Notes: generated by a model from the letters alone, not told the origin. A stretch of 27,235 nt of DNA from CAYUEN01 sp964443745 (GCA_964443745.1 CAYUEN010000026.1:1-27235); one strand, 5' to 3'; counted from the stretch's first letter, positions 15,286 to 23,240 are shown. Made by a program: numbers and translations.

Positions 15286-16881
15286 GTGCATTTTCTGAAA
15301 CTATCGGCTGCTATTTTGATCACACTTTTCTATTCCGGATGCGGGAACGGCCCCTCCGGACTCGATACGGCAAGCTACACTCCCCATATCGACCTGAGAA
15401 ATCTTACCTATTTCATACCGGAACAGATGACCCAGGAAGATGCGGAGATCGACGATGAAAACAGACGTATCCTCACTTCCACCGGAAATCAAGAAGTAAG
15501 CGGTTTCGTTTTGGATGCCGGTTTGCAACAAATCGATCAAAATACCACCCTCAACTTGAACGAGAAACTCAACGATTTCATCAAAAAAATCCATGAAGAC
15601 GACCTCTCCGTCACCATCTCCAACCTCACCCTGAGAGATTACGGCGCAACCCGCCATTATATCGTCTCACACTACCAGCTCTCCACTTCTACGACACTCA
15701 CGCCTCTGAAACTCTCCAGCAAGCTTTTGACACTCCTGAGCGGAGTAGATACACCCATCACGCTTCATGAAAACCCCTCCGCTCCGAAGGCTTCGAAATT
15801 CAGATTGCGAATCATCGTCGGGGAGATCGCGAACAGACTCTATTACACACTCTCTCTCACACCCGAAACACTCGCACAAAAAAACACGCTTCTGCTCGAA
15901 CATATGGTCAACAACGCGAACATCGGTATAAACCCAGGTGTACTCCACAACCAGCACGAAGCGATCGTCTACGACAGATCGGGAGAGAGCAACCGAACCG
16001 ATTTTCTTTTTATGGTGGACGATTCGGGAAGTATGGGGGACGACCAGGAGGCGATCCGAAACGCCGGAGAAGATTTCGGTGAGGTGATCGAGGATTTCGG
16101 CCTGGATTACACCATTTCGATATTGACCACCTCTTGCGGCACCTCGGACGAAGACGACTGCAGCTACGATTACAACGGTACTTCTTTTTCATACACCGCC
16201 TACGACCGTGTTATCAACGAAATCGGCATTATCCATAACGATATCGATCTATTCAAACAACACATCGTCGTGGGAACGACCGGCAGCCCGAGGGAAACGG
16301 GAATCTTCAACGCCGAGGTCGCCCTAGGCGAAAACGGTCCGCTTACACGTCTTGGAATCCCCAGAGAGGACGCGAGCCAGGTGATGATCATCATCTCCGA
16401 CGAACCAAGCCAATATGAAAGTAAAAGCGGCAGCAGGAAATTCGATCCCGAACACAATATCTTCGTCGACAACGATATGCTGGTCTATGCGATCATCCAA
16501 CCCGACGAAGACAACGAAACGGGACTCGTCATCGGCTACGATCTGGACAACCGGAGCCAGTACGACGATCTCGCCCAAACAACCGGCGGTCTACTCGCCA
16601 ACATCTCGAACAAGGACGAAAACGGCAGTCTCGATTTCCATTCGATCATGCAGATCATCGCGCAGGACGCGAGCGAAGCCAACAGTGCGATCAGACTCCA
16701 GCGCGCCGCTATCGTCAATCGCCATATGCGCGTCACAATCAACGGTACCCCCATTCCTCAGAGTAGAGAAAACGGATGGACCTACTCCCAGAGTCTGAGG
16801 GCACTGATATTTCATGGCGACGCCAAGCCTCATAAAGGTGACAAAATAGAAATCGTATACCAATACGTAGAGCGGCCCTGA
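15286..16881 (+). CDS. von Willebrand factor A (VWA) domain lipoprotein
   Basis: 531 residues from a GTG start that has AAGGAG five bases upstream. A lipoprotein signal ends with LFYSG-Cys19. Residues about 25-235 form an Asp/Thr-rich region I do not recognise. The VWA domain begins at FLFMVDDSGSMGDD, with MIDAS residues Asp245 or Asp246, Ser247 and Ser249. Other MIDAS-loop candidates are VGTTGSPRETG and IIISDEPSQY. The last 60 residues look like a small beta domain (MRVTINGTPIPQ and YQYVERP). VWA domains mediate metal-dependent protein binding, so a periplasmic or surface adhesion/assembly role is likely. It is divergent from ompA and followed by a hairpin. Partner unknown. Confidence 0.87.
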   Translation: MHFLKLSAAILITLFYSGCGNGPSGLDTASYTPHIDLRNLTYFIPEQMTQEDAEIDDENRRILTSTGNQEVSGFVLDAGLQQIDQNTTLNLNEKLNDFIKKIHEDDLSVTISNLTLRDYGATRHYIVSHYQLSTSTTLTPLKLSSKLLTLLSGVDTPITLHENPSAPKASKFRLRIIVGEIANRLYYTLSLTPETLAQKNTLLLEHMVNNANIGINPGVLHNQHEAIVYDRSGESNRTDFLFMVDDSGSMGDDQEAIRNAGEDFGEVIEDFGLDYTISILTTSCGTSDEDDCSYDYNGTSFSYTAYDRVINEIGIIHNDIDLFKQHIVVGTTGSPRETGIFNAEVALGENGPLTRLGIPREDASQVMIIISDEPSQYESKSGSRKFDPEHNIFVDNDMLVYAIIQPDEDNETGLVIGYDLDNRSQYDDLAQTTGGLLANISNKDENGSLDFHSIMQIIAQDASEANSAIRLQRAAIVNRHMRVTINGTPIPQSRENGWTYSQSLRALIFHGDAKPHKGDKIEIVYQYVERP

Positions 16882-16902
16882 AGCCAAAGCCACACCATTT
16901 AC

Positions 16903-16933
16903 GATCGACTCCGCATCTTTTCGCGGATCGATC
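16903..16933 (+). terminator. Hairpin after the VWA lipoprotein gene
   Basis: GATCGA-c-TCCGC (16903-16914) pairs with GCGGA-TCGATC (16923-16933), giving 11 base pairs with one bulged C and an eight-base loop, 22 bp after the stop codon. It lacks a following T-run, so intrinsic termination is not assured. Confidence 0.45.
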
Positions 16934-16991
16934 CTCCTCCCCGAGTTCAAACAAAATTAAAAAAATTGTTACTTTTTAAAGACACTTTTTG

Positions 16992-16997
16992 TACAAT
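16992..16997 (+). promoter_or_regulatory. -10 box (TACAAT) for the mqnP operon
   Basis: TACAAT lies in an AT-rich stretch (16947-17000) that begins shortly after the hairpin. It is 35 bp upstream of the mqnP GTG. A TTGTTA is present at 16966-16971 but the spacing of 20 bp is long. As the only gene-free AT-rich block before this four-gene operon, it is the natural promoter site. Confidence 0.45.
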
Positions 16998-17032
16998 CCC
17001 GAAATCAAACTATTACACAAACGAGGGACAAC

Positions 17033-17890
17033 GTGCAAAAGATAGGTCGAATACTCAAAGATCTCAACGAACTGGTGATGTTCAAGCATTCGATCTTCTC
17101 TCTCCCTTTCATCTTTATCGCGATGATCATCGCGGCCGAAGGCTGGTTCGGTTGGCGGCTCTTCGCACTGGGGATCCTCGCGGCAGTCAGCGCGCGTAAT
17201 TTCGCGATGGGATTCAACCGTTACGCCGATATCGATATCGATCGTGAAAATCCCCGCACGGCCAACCGCCCGAGCGTGGATGGCCGCCTCAAAAAGAGGA
17301 CGATTCTCTTTTTCGTAATTTTCAACGCACTTCTTTTCATCGTAACCGCATGGTTTATCAACTCACTGGCGTTTTGGCTTTCGTTTCCGATTCTGGTGAT
17401 TTTGGGAGGGTATTCGCTTTTTAAGCGTTTCAGCCCGCTGGCACATCTGATTCTGGGGCTTTCGCTGGGGCTCGCACCGATCGCGGGAGTGGTGGCGGTG
17501 GAGGCGAAAATCACCCTCTGGTCGGTGCTTCTTTCGATCGGTGTGATGTTCTGGGTAGCGGGCTTCGATCTGCTCTACTCACTCCAGGATATCGATTACG
17601 ACAAAAAGACGGGGCTTTACTCCATCCCTTCGATCTACGGAGAAAAATGCACTCTTTTTATCTCCAAACTCTTTCATGCGATGACGATTCTCTTCTGGAT
17701 CCTTTTCGCGGCAACGGCGAAAGTGGGTTTTTTCACCTATCTGGCGATTTTGCTTTCGGGTGTGATTTTGTATCAGGAGCATATTATCGTCCATAAGGAT
17801 TTCACGAAAATAGATAAAGCATTTTTCACCCTTAATGGATATCTGGGTATCATGTTTTTGGCATTGGTAATCCTCGACAAGGCGATATAG
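17033..17890 (+). CDS. mqnP: UbiA-family polyprenyltransferase MqnP (menaquinone synthesis)
   Basis: 285 residues from a GTG start with GAGGGA upstream. It is an integral membrane enzyme that attaches the polyprenyl chain to the aromatic precursor in the futalosine route. The first Asp-rich motif is NRYADIDIDRENPRTANR and the second is DLLYSLQDIDYDKKTG; both bind the magnesium-diphosphate. About eight or nine hydrophobic helices are seen. The very short N-terminus before FKHSIFSLPF matches bacterial UbiA/MqnP. It is the first gene of an operon with two small proteins and a UDG. mqnA elsewhere in the window supports the futalosine reading. The alternative UbiA (4-hydroxybenzoate) is unlikely in this phylum. 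Confidence 0.9.
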   Translation: MQKIGRILKDLNELVMFKHSIFSLPFIFIAMIIAAEGWFGWRLFALGILAAVSARNFAMGFNRYADIDIDRENPRTANRPSVDGRLKKRTILFFVIFNALLFIVTAWFINSLAFWLSFPILVILGGYSLFKRFSPLAHLILGLSLGLAPIAGVVAVEAKITLWSVLLSIGVMFWVAGFDLLYSLQDIDYDKKTGLYSIPSIYGEKCTLFISKLFHAMTILFWILFAATAKVGFFTYLAILLSGVILYQEHIIVHKDFTKIDKAFFTLNGYLGIMFLALVILDKAI

Positions 17891-18412
17891 ATGGAAAATA
17901 TCCGTTTCGTTACAGCCCCTCTCGTAGCCCGGTTCGAAGAGGCCGAACACAACAAAGAGGCATTCAAAAAAGAGTATGCCTCGCTCTCGGAATTCGAAGA
18001 GGATCCGGTGGGGCAATGGCTCAAAATCGCCAAGGCCAGAGGTGAAACCAAAGAGAGCGATCAGGTGCTTCTGACACTGCTCGTGGAGTTACACAAAAAG
18101 ATAGATAGACTTACGGCGATCGTCAAAAACGAAGAAAAACCGCTGCTTCCCCTCGCCCATGAAGCGGCGATCGACAAAATAGGATTCGAACACATCCATT
18201 TCGAAAAAGCGCTCCTCCATCCGGGAACGATCTACTACTGCCGCATCGAGATGCCGGTATTTCCCAAGCGGGAAATGCCGCTTTTTTTCGAAGCGATCGG
18301 TGAAGACATAGGAAAAATCGTTCTGATACACCACAAGGACGAACAGGACTGGAACGCTTATGTAACGGCCAGAGAGCGCGTCATGATCCGGGAAATGAAG
18401 GCGCAGAAATGA
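17891..18412 (+). CDS. Hypothetical protein, possibly an atypical PilZ-like protein
   Basis: 173 residues, soluble. It starts immediately after the mqnP stop and overlaps the next gene by ATGA, so it belongs to the operon. The middle contains a helical segment LLVELHKKIDRLTAIV. The second half (about 98-168) has alternating hydrophobic strands: IGFEHIHFEKALLHPG, IYYCRIEMPVFPKREMPLFFEAI, GKIVLIHH. This helix-then-beta-barrel plan resembles divergent PilZ-type proteins, but the c-di-GMP motifs RxxxR and DxSxxG are not visible, so the label is tentative. Orthologues next to mqnP in other Campylobacterota would be informative. Confidence 0.62.
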   Translation: MENIRFVTAPLVARFEEAEHNKEAFKKEYASLSEFEEDPVGQWLKIAKARGETKESDQVLLTLLVELHKKIDRLTAIVKNEEKPLLPLAHEAAIDKIGFEHIHFEKALLHPGTIYYCRIEMPVFPKREMPLFFEAIGEDIGKIVLIHHKDEQDWNAYVTARERVMIREMKAQK

Positions 18413-18924
18413 TAATGGAGCTTATCGCGATCGGTGCATTCGTGATCATACTGATACTGGTCATCACGTTCATCTATCTTCGGGATAAAGGAATCATCGC
18501 CAGACTCGAAGCTTACGAACGGGCGATCGACGATCTCAACGACCGTGTCTATCTGCTCGAAAGCAGACAACCGGAGTCTCCCGAAGAGATCATCGAAGAG
18601 TTCAAAAAATTTCGCAACGAACTCGAATCGGTCGAAAAAGAGTTGCATGAACGGCTGGACGACCTGGGAGATCCGATTCTCAAGACGATCCGTGCCGTCA
18701 AGGAGATGGAGAGTGAACTCGAACGCATCAATCAAAGCATCAACGAACGAATCGACAAAATAGAGCAAACCACGAAAATTTCATCGATGGGCAGTGCCCA
18801 TACCAATGAAAAAAGGATTATGGACCTGTATGCCGATGGCCTCTCTCCCGAAGAGATCGCAAGAAAGGAGCGACTGCCGCTGGGCGAAGTGGAGCTGATT
18901 CTGCGGCTGGCGAATCTGCGATGA
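18409..18924 (+). CDS. Membrane-anchored coiled-coil protein with C-terminal helix-turn-helix-like segment
   Basis: 171 residues. One N-terminal membrane helix (about 3-23) is followed by a long heptad-rich coiled coil at about 28-125 (many Glu, Arg, Leu, Ile). A C-terminal 40-residue segment follows (KRIMDLYADGLSPEEIARKERLPLGEVELILRLANL). The last part has the pattern of a recruited helix-turn-helix seen in small Campylobacterota proteins, I think of the DUF6115 kind. It overlaps the upstream stop by ATGA and the downstream UDG start by 4 bp. An in-frame ATG at 18415 could also be the start. Function is unknown; a membrane-bound regulator or scaffold is possible. Confidence 0.75.
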   Translation: MIMELIAIGAFVIILILVITFIYLRDKGIIARLEAYERAIDDLNDRVYLLESRQPESPEEIIEEFKKFRNELESVEKELHERLDDLGDPILKTIRAVKEMESELERINQSINERIDKIEQTTKISSMGSAHTNEKRIMDLYADGLSPEEIARKERLPLGEVELILRLANLR

Positions 18925-19628
18925 CTTCACGAACCCATCCTTCTTGGCAAGCGATCGTAAAAGAGGCGCTGCGCTCACTCGATCCCGCCTATCTGGAGTT
19001 TCTCGAAACGGACAGAAACTACTTCCCCGACAAAAAAAATCTCCTAAACGCCTTTGGAACGCTTTCTTTGGAAAAAACCCGCTACATCCTCTTCGGGCAA
19101 GATCCCTATCCGCGCAGAGAAAGCGCTCTGGGATACGCCTTCATCGATGGAAACGTGGAGCGCATTTTCGAAAAAGGCGGACTCTCCAAAGCCGTCAACC
19201 GCGCGACAAGCCTGCGCAACTTCATCAAAATGGTGTTGGTTTGCGAAGGGGAGTTGGGTGAGGACCTCTCCAAAGAGGCGATCGCGAAAATAGACACCTC
19301 CCGCTACATCGACACGATCCACCATCTACGTGAAAATTTCGAAAAAAACGGAGTCTTGCTTTTGAATATGGGACTGGTCTTTACCGACAAAAAAGAGAGC
19401 AAAAAACATATCCGGGCATGGCGGGGATTTGTCGCCTCTTTGTTGCGATCACTGCAAGAGCGGGATATTTCACTGATTCTGTTCGGAAAGGTGGCGGCAG
19501 AGTTGGAGCGGTTCGAAGAGGCCGAAGGGTATGAAAAGATCTCGCTTCCGCATCCCTACAATCTCTCCTTCATCACGAACGAAACGGCGCATCGGCTCTT
19601 CGGGCCGATGCATCTACTCACTCGTTGA
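18921..19628 (+). CDS. Divergent family-1-like uracil-DNA glycosylase
   Basis: 235 residues. The water-activating motif reads G59-Q-D61-P-Y-P64, where classical Ung has GQDPYH. The leucine-loop motif reads H211-P-Y-N-L-S-F, where Ung has HPSPLS. The GVLLLNMGLVF segment corresponds to the LLLN strand of Ung. The catalytic Asp and the late His are therefore kept, while the flanking residues that shape the uracil pocket differ. It likely excises uracil or another damaged base from DNA. It overlaps the previous gene by 4 bp and the convergent chemoreceptor gene by 11 bp. Annotated as a UDG-family protein rather than ung because of these changes. Confidence 0.82.
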   Translation: MTSRTHPSWQAIVKEALRSLDPAYLEFLETDRNYFPDKKNLLNAFGTLSLEKTRYILFGQDPYPRRESALGYAFIDGNVERIFEKGGLSKAVNRATSLRNFIKMVLVCEGELGEDLSKEAIAKIDTSRYIDTIHHLRENFEKNGVLLLNMGLVFTDKKESKKHIRAWRGFVASLLRSLQERDISLILFGKVAAELERFEEAEGYEKISLPHPYNLSFITNETAHRLFGPMHLLTR

Positions 19629-20916
19629 CATTTTCATCGACCATACGATCGATCAGATCGAAAAGCTCGTCGCTCGCTTTCTCCATCTCTCTGGCATTCT
19701 CCATCAGTTGAGGAATCACCGCCTCTGAGATTTCATTGTTGGTGATTTCGATGTTTTTGTTGGCGTAGTCGTGTATCTTCGCATGGGCGGGTTCGATCGC
19801 TTTGAAACTTCTCGTTTTGCCAAAGAGTCGTTTCCCTTCATCGTTGTACCACTTGCCGAAACTACACTCTTGATGCGTTGTTTGCGGGCTCTTGTTGCCA
19901 TCGTCGTAGACAACTGTATTGTAGACGTTCGCTTTGTAGAGAATATGGTCGGCTTTGATAAGCGTACCGAACGCCTGCAGTTTGACCGCTTGTGAATATT
20001 TTGCCGTATCGTTGGCGTTTTGGTTGAAGTCTTCGAGATTTTCCCTGAAATCCTCCACCGTTTCGCCCGATTCTCCTGCGAGTTGATTGATCTCTTCGGC
20101 ATTGGATTGGATTTCGCTGGTCTCCTGCTGTAGTGTTTGCATCGTGATCGCGATTTCGGAAGTCGCCTTCTGGGTACGTTCGGCGAGCTTTCTCACTTCG
20201 TCCGCCACGACCGCGAATCCCCGTCCATGCTCACCGGCTCTGGCCGCCTCGATCGCGGCGTTGAGCGCGAGCAAGTTGGTCTGGTCGGCGATATCTTTGA
20301 TCAGGTTGACCACGGAAGTGATTTCGTTGGTTCGATCGCTAAGTGAACCGATCGCTTCGGTGATTCCCGCGATCAGTTCGATCATATGGTTGAGTTTCGC
20401 CGTCAGAGCGTTGGTCGCATCGATACTGCTATTTGATTTGTCGGCCGTATCTTTCGCCATCGTGTCGATATTGTTGATCATCTCTATCGCCCTGGAGAGA
20501 TCCTGCTGAATGATGCTGATACCCGCTTTCAAACCGCCACTGATCTCGTCGAACTGACTGAGGATCTCCGTCTTGAGCTTGCTTTTGTTCGCCTCTTTGA
20601 TCGCTTCGACACTCTGGGCGACCTGCTGACAGTTGTTCTTGAAAAGTCCCTTGATACCGCTACAATAAACCCTGCGCGAGCTGTCTCCTTGGGAAGCCTT
20701 TTCGATCGCCGTCGCGGAAGTCCGCATCACCGCTTCGATCTGGTCTAGCATGTTGTTGATATTCCAAGCCGTTCTGGCGAGAGGATCACGCGGATCTATC
20801 CCTGTGATACGGGCTTCGAGTTTACCCTCCGCCGCTTCGGCGGTAACCGCTTCGATCTTTTTGGCCAGATCGCCGAGTTTTGCGTTATCCTTGGAGCGAG
20901 ACAATAAATTCATCAT
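19618..20916 (-). CDS. Soluble methyl-accepting chemoreceptor with CZB zinc-sensing domain (copy 1)
   Basis: 432 residues without membrane segments. A HAMP-like segment is at about 20-110, then the signalling domain with hairpin tip DQTNLLALNAAIEAARAGEH (211-230) and GFAVVADEVRKLAERTQ. A C-terminal CZB domain follows with candidate zinc ligands His324, Cys351, His378 and His382. CZB receptors sense zinc or oxidants and control CheA from the cytoplasm. The gene overlaps the upstream PAS gene by 32 bp, so translation is coupled. It is the last gene of a four-gene operon. A 176-bp stretch coding the tip is identical to copy 2. Confidence 0.93.
   Translation of the reverse strand: MMNLLSRSKDNAKLGDLAKKIEAVTAEAAEGKLEARITGIDPRDPLARTAWNINNMLDQIEAVMRTSATAIEKASQGDSSRRVYCSGIKGLFKNNCQQVAQSVEAIKEANKSKLKTEILSQFDEISGGLKAGISIIQQDLSRAIEMINNIDTMAKDTADKSNSSIDATNALTAKLNHMIELIAGITEAIGSLSDRTNEITSVVNLIKDIADQTNLLALNAAIEAARAGEHGRGFAVVADEVRKLAERTQKATSEIAITMQTLQQETSEIQSNAEEINQLAGESGETVEDFRENLEDFNQNANDTAKYSQAVKLQAFGTLIKADHILYKANVYNTVVYDDGNKSPQTTHQECSFGKWYNDEGKRLFGKTRSFKAIEPAHAKIHDYANKNIEITNNEISEAVIPQLMENAREMEKASDELFDLIDRMVDENVNE
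20141..20316 (-). repeat. 176-bp perfect duplicate shared by the two chemoreceptor genes (copy 1)
   Basis: Identical, base for base, to 21949-22124. It covers the signalling-domain tip of the receptor. The flanking coding sequence on both sides differs at synonymous and non-synonymous positions. Confidence 0.95.
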
Positions 20917-21391
20917 AAGTAACCCCCTTTTCTTTCAATACTCCCTGCAAAAATGCCACCGAAGATTCGATACCGCCTTGTCTCTCCTTTTCCCGCATCT
21001 GTGCATAGAGCGGTTCGATCGTTTCGATCGCTTTTTGGGAGGGTTTGATCCTCACCGAATAGAATCCTATCGGACGACCGTTTTCGTCGTAAGAGGGCGT
21101 CACGTTGGCGAGCACCCAGTAGTAATTGCCGTCTTTGGCTTGGTTTTTGACATAGGCGAAAACCTCTTTCCCCTCTTTGATACGATCCCAAAGTAGCTTG
21201 AAAACCGCTTTGGGCATATCTGGATGGCGCACGATACTGTGGGGTTTGCCCAACAACTCGCTTTCGGTCATTGCCGCCATGTCCATAAATATTTCGTTGC
21301 AGTAGGTGATTTTGCCTTTCAGATCGGTTTTGGAGACGATGAAGTCATCCTCTCGCATAATCCTCTCTCTGCCATTCATCGGTACACTCAT
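20885..21391 (-). CDS. Stand-alone PAS protein, Aer/CetB-like (copy 1)
   Basis: 168 residues from the ATG at 21391, which has AAAGGAGT about five bases upstream; longer readings into the previous gene lack a ribosome site. A single PAS domain covers about 12-130: ITYCNEIFMDMAAM, LLGKPHSIVRHPDMPKAVF, NYYWVLANVTPSYDENG, IGFYSVRIKP. The HPDMP and YYWV words are hallmarks of the flavin-binding PAS in Aer and CetB energy-taxis proteins. No other domain is present. It overlaps the downstream chemoreceptor by 32 bp, as expected if the PAS protein docks on that receptor. FAD binding is inferred. Confidence 0.9.
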   Translation of the reverse strand: MSVPMNGRERIMREDDFIVSKTDLKGKITYCNEIFMDMAAMTESELLGKPHSIVRHPDMPKAVFKLLWDRIKEGKEVFAYVKNQAKDGNYYWVLANVTPSYDENGRPIGFYSVRIKPSQKAIETIEPLYAQMREKERQGGIESSVAFLQGVLKEKGVTYDEFIVSLQG

Positions 21392-21413
21392 TTTGAACTC
21401 CTTTCGTTTCTTT

Positions 21414-22724
21414 TCACTGTGACTCCCTTTTGTCTTCTCTTGTCTTCTCTTCGACAAAACTATCGATAAGTTCGAAAAGCTCTCGACTTTTCTCTTCCAT
21501 CTTCTTGAAATTTTGCAATAAAATTTCCGCCGTTTTTCTATCGATCCCGTTTTGAGCGAGCCGGATGTTGTCGTTGGCGGTTTGGTGGACCTCTTTGTGT
21601 GGTTCATCCAGCGCTTTGAAACTTTTCAACGACCCGAAAACTTTCGCACCTTCATCCTGGTACCATCTGCCCATTCGACAATGGAGATGATCGTTCATCG
21701 GTCTGGGGTCTTCGGAAAGAACCTCTCTGTACGCGCTGGATTTGAAGGCGATATGATCCCCCTTCACAAGCGAGGCGAAACTCTGTAGATCGAGCCCTGT
21801 CGCCTTTTTCGCCGTATCTTTCGCTTCGTCGTTGAATATTTTGAACGCTTCTTCGAACTCCCGTATACGCTCACCGGAATCGATCGCGATCTCGTTGATA
21901 CGTTCGGAATCGGATTGGATTTCGTTGGTTTCCTGTACCAGCGTCTGGATCGTGATCGCGATTTCGGAAGTCGCCTTCTGGGTACGTTCGGCGAGCTTTC
22001 TCACTTCGTCCGCCACGACCGCGAATCCCCGTCCATGCTCACCGGCTCTGGCCGCCTCGATCGCGGCGTTGAGCGCGAGCAAGTTGGTCTGGTCGGCGAT
22101 ATCTTTGATCAGGTTGACCACGGAGGTGATCTCTCCGGCACGATCGTTCAGTGTACCGATCGCAACGGTGACATTGGAGATCAAATCGGTCAGTTTTGTA
22201 ATCTCATCCGCAAATTCGGACATCTTGTGAAGATTGTCATCTGAAAGCGCGGCCGTTTGGATAGCTGACTCCTTGATATCGGTGATATGGGTGCGAAACT
22301 CCTCCATACTTGTCTGCAATTCACGAATCCCCGCCTGTACACCTCCTCCGATCTGTGCGAACTTGCCTCTTAGATCGGTGATCGTTTTGGCTCTGTTGGA
22401 TTCGATGATCCCATTCACCCCTTTACCCACAGCTGTGCAGTTGTGCTGAAATCCCCCTTTGAGACCGCTACACTCCACCTCCCGCCATATCTCTCCACTG
22501 GAAGCTTTTTCTATCGCATTGACGGATTCGCGCATCAAAGCTTCGGTCTGATCGAGCATATTGTTGATCCCCCAGGCAATCTCTCCCAGTGGATCTTTGG
22601 GGTCTATTCCCGTGATTCTTGGCTCGAGGTTTCCGTTTTCAGCCTCTTTGAGTACAAATGCGATCTTCGAAAGAAGCTCCGAACGCCGCTCAGCTTTTTT
22701 GGAGGGTGCTAACAAGTTCATCAT
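21414..22724 (-). CDS. Soluble methyl-accepting chemoreceptor with CZB domain (copy 2)
   Basis: 436 residues, same plan as copy 1: HAMP-like segment (ITGIDPKDPLGEIAWGINN), signalling tip DQTNLLALNAAIEAARAGEH, and a C-terminal CZB domain with GDHIAFK, HLHCRMGRWY and PHKEVH as candidate zinc ligands. It overlaps the upstream PAS gene by 35 bp. AAGGAGT about seven bases before the first ATG supports the start. The N-terminal and CZB regions differ clearly from copy 1, so the two receptors may respond to different signals while sharing the same kinase contact tip. Confidence 0.93.
   Translation of the reverse strand: MMNLLAPSKKAERRSELLSKIAFVLKEAENGNLEPRITGIDPKDPLGEIAWGINNMLDQTEALMRESVNAIEKASSGEIWREVECSGLKGGFQHNCTAVGKGVNGIIESNRAKTITDLRGKFAQIGGGVQAGIRELQTSMEEFRTHITDIKESAIQTAALSDDNLHKMSEFADEITKLTDLISNVTVAIGTLNDRAGEITSVVNLIKDIADQTNLLALNAAIEAARAGEHGRGFAVVADEVRKLAERTQKATSEIAITIQTLVQETNEIQSDSERINEIAIDSGERIREFEEAFKIFNDEAKDTAKKATGLDLQSFASLVKGDHIAFKSSAYREVLSEDPRPMNDHLHCRMGRWYQDEGAKVFGSLKSFKALDEPHKEVHQTANDNIRLAQNGIDRKTAEILLQNFKKMEEKSRELFELIDSFVEEKTREDKRESQ
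21949..22124 (-). repeat. 176-bp perfect duplicate shared by the two chemoreceptor genes (copy 2)
   Basis: Identical to 20141-20316, 1808 bp away in the same orientation. It encodes the kinase-contact tip. Confidence 0.95.
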
Positions 22725-23205
22725 AACTTACTCCTTTTTCGTCGAGCAGATCGTTCAGATACGACATCGACGCCTGAATCCCCCCGCCACTATTTTCCAG
22801 CGTCCGCATCTGCGCATAGATGGGAGCGATCGTTTCCACCGCTTTTGGATTGGGCTTTCGTCTGACACTGTAGTAGCCTATGATATTTCCGGATTTGTCG
22901 TATGATGGTGTTACATTTGCATAAACCCAGTAATACTTCCCATCTTTGGAACGATTTTTGACATAGGCGAAAATCTCTTTACCTCTCTGAATACGATCCC
23001 AAAGCAGCTTGAAGACCGCCTTGGGCATGTCGGGATGACGCACGATACTATGTGGTTTGCCCAGCAGTTCGCCCTCGCTCATCGCCGCCATCTCCATAAA
23101 AATTTGATTGCAATAGGTGATTTTGCCTTTCGTATCGGTCTTGGAAACGATGAAATCGTTCTCATTCATGATTCGCTCACCTGCTTGCGGCATAGGTGCA
23201 CTCAC
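22690..23205 (-). CDS. Stand-alone PAS protein, Aer/CetB-like (copy 2)
   Basis: 171 residues from a GTG at 23205, with AAGGAG five bases upstream. It has a single PAS domain with the same words as copy 1 (ITYCNQIFMEMAAM, SIVRHPDMPKAVF, KYYWVYANVTPSYDKSG). The C-terminal helix (LNDLLDEKGVSYDELV) parallels that of copy 1. It is the first gene of the PAS-MCP-PAS-MCP operon and divergent from moaA. The role is presumably redox or energy sensing for the overlapping receptor gene. Flavin binding is inferred from similarity to Aer/CetB. Confidence 0.9.
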   Translation of the reverse strand: MSAPMPQAGERIMNENDFIVSKTDTKGKITYCNQIFMEMAAMSEGELLGKPHSIVRHPDMPKAVFKLLWDRIQRGKEIFAYVKNRSKDGKYYWVYANVTPSYDKSGNIIGYYSVRRKPNPKAVETIAPIYAQMRTLENSGGGIQASMSYLNDLLDEKGVSYDELVSTLQKS

Positions 23206-23231
23206 ACTTTCTCCTTCGTTTTTGGTCGATT

Positions 23232-23240
23232 TGCTATAAT
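23232..23240 (+). promoter_or_regulatory. Extended -10 promoter (TGCTATAAT) for moaA-queE
   Basis: A perfect extended -10 element lies in the 72-bp divergent spacer. No -35 match is evident, as expected for extended -10 promoters. A TATTAT on the minus strand (23236-23241) overlaps it and is well placed to start the PAS-receptor operon, so the two transcripts may compete. Confidence 0.6.

Noticed and set aside
21392..21607. N-terminal extension of the first PAS protein to 240 residues
   Set aside because: The added 72 residues are basic, overlap the preceding receptor gene in another frame and lack a ribosome site, whereas ATG 21391 has AAAGGAGT upstream and matches the start of its paralogue.
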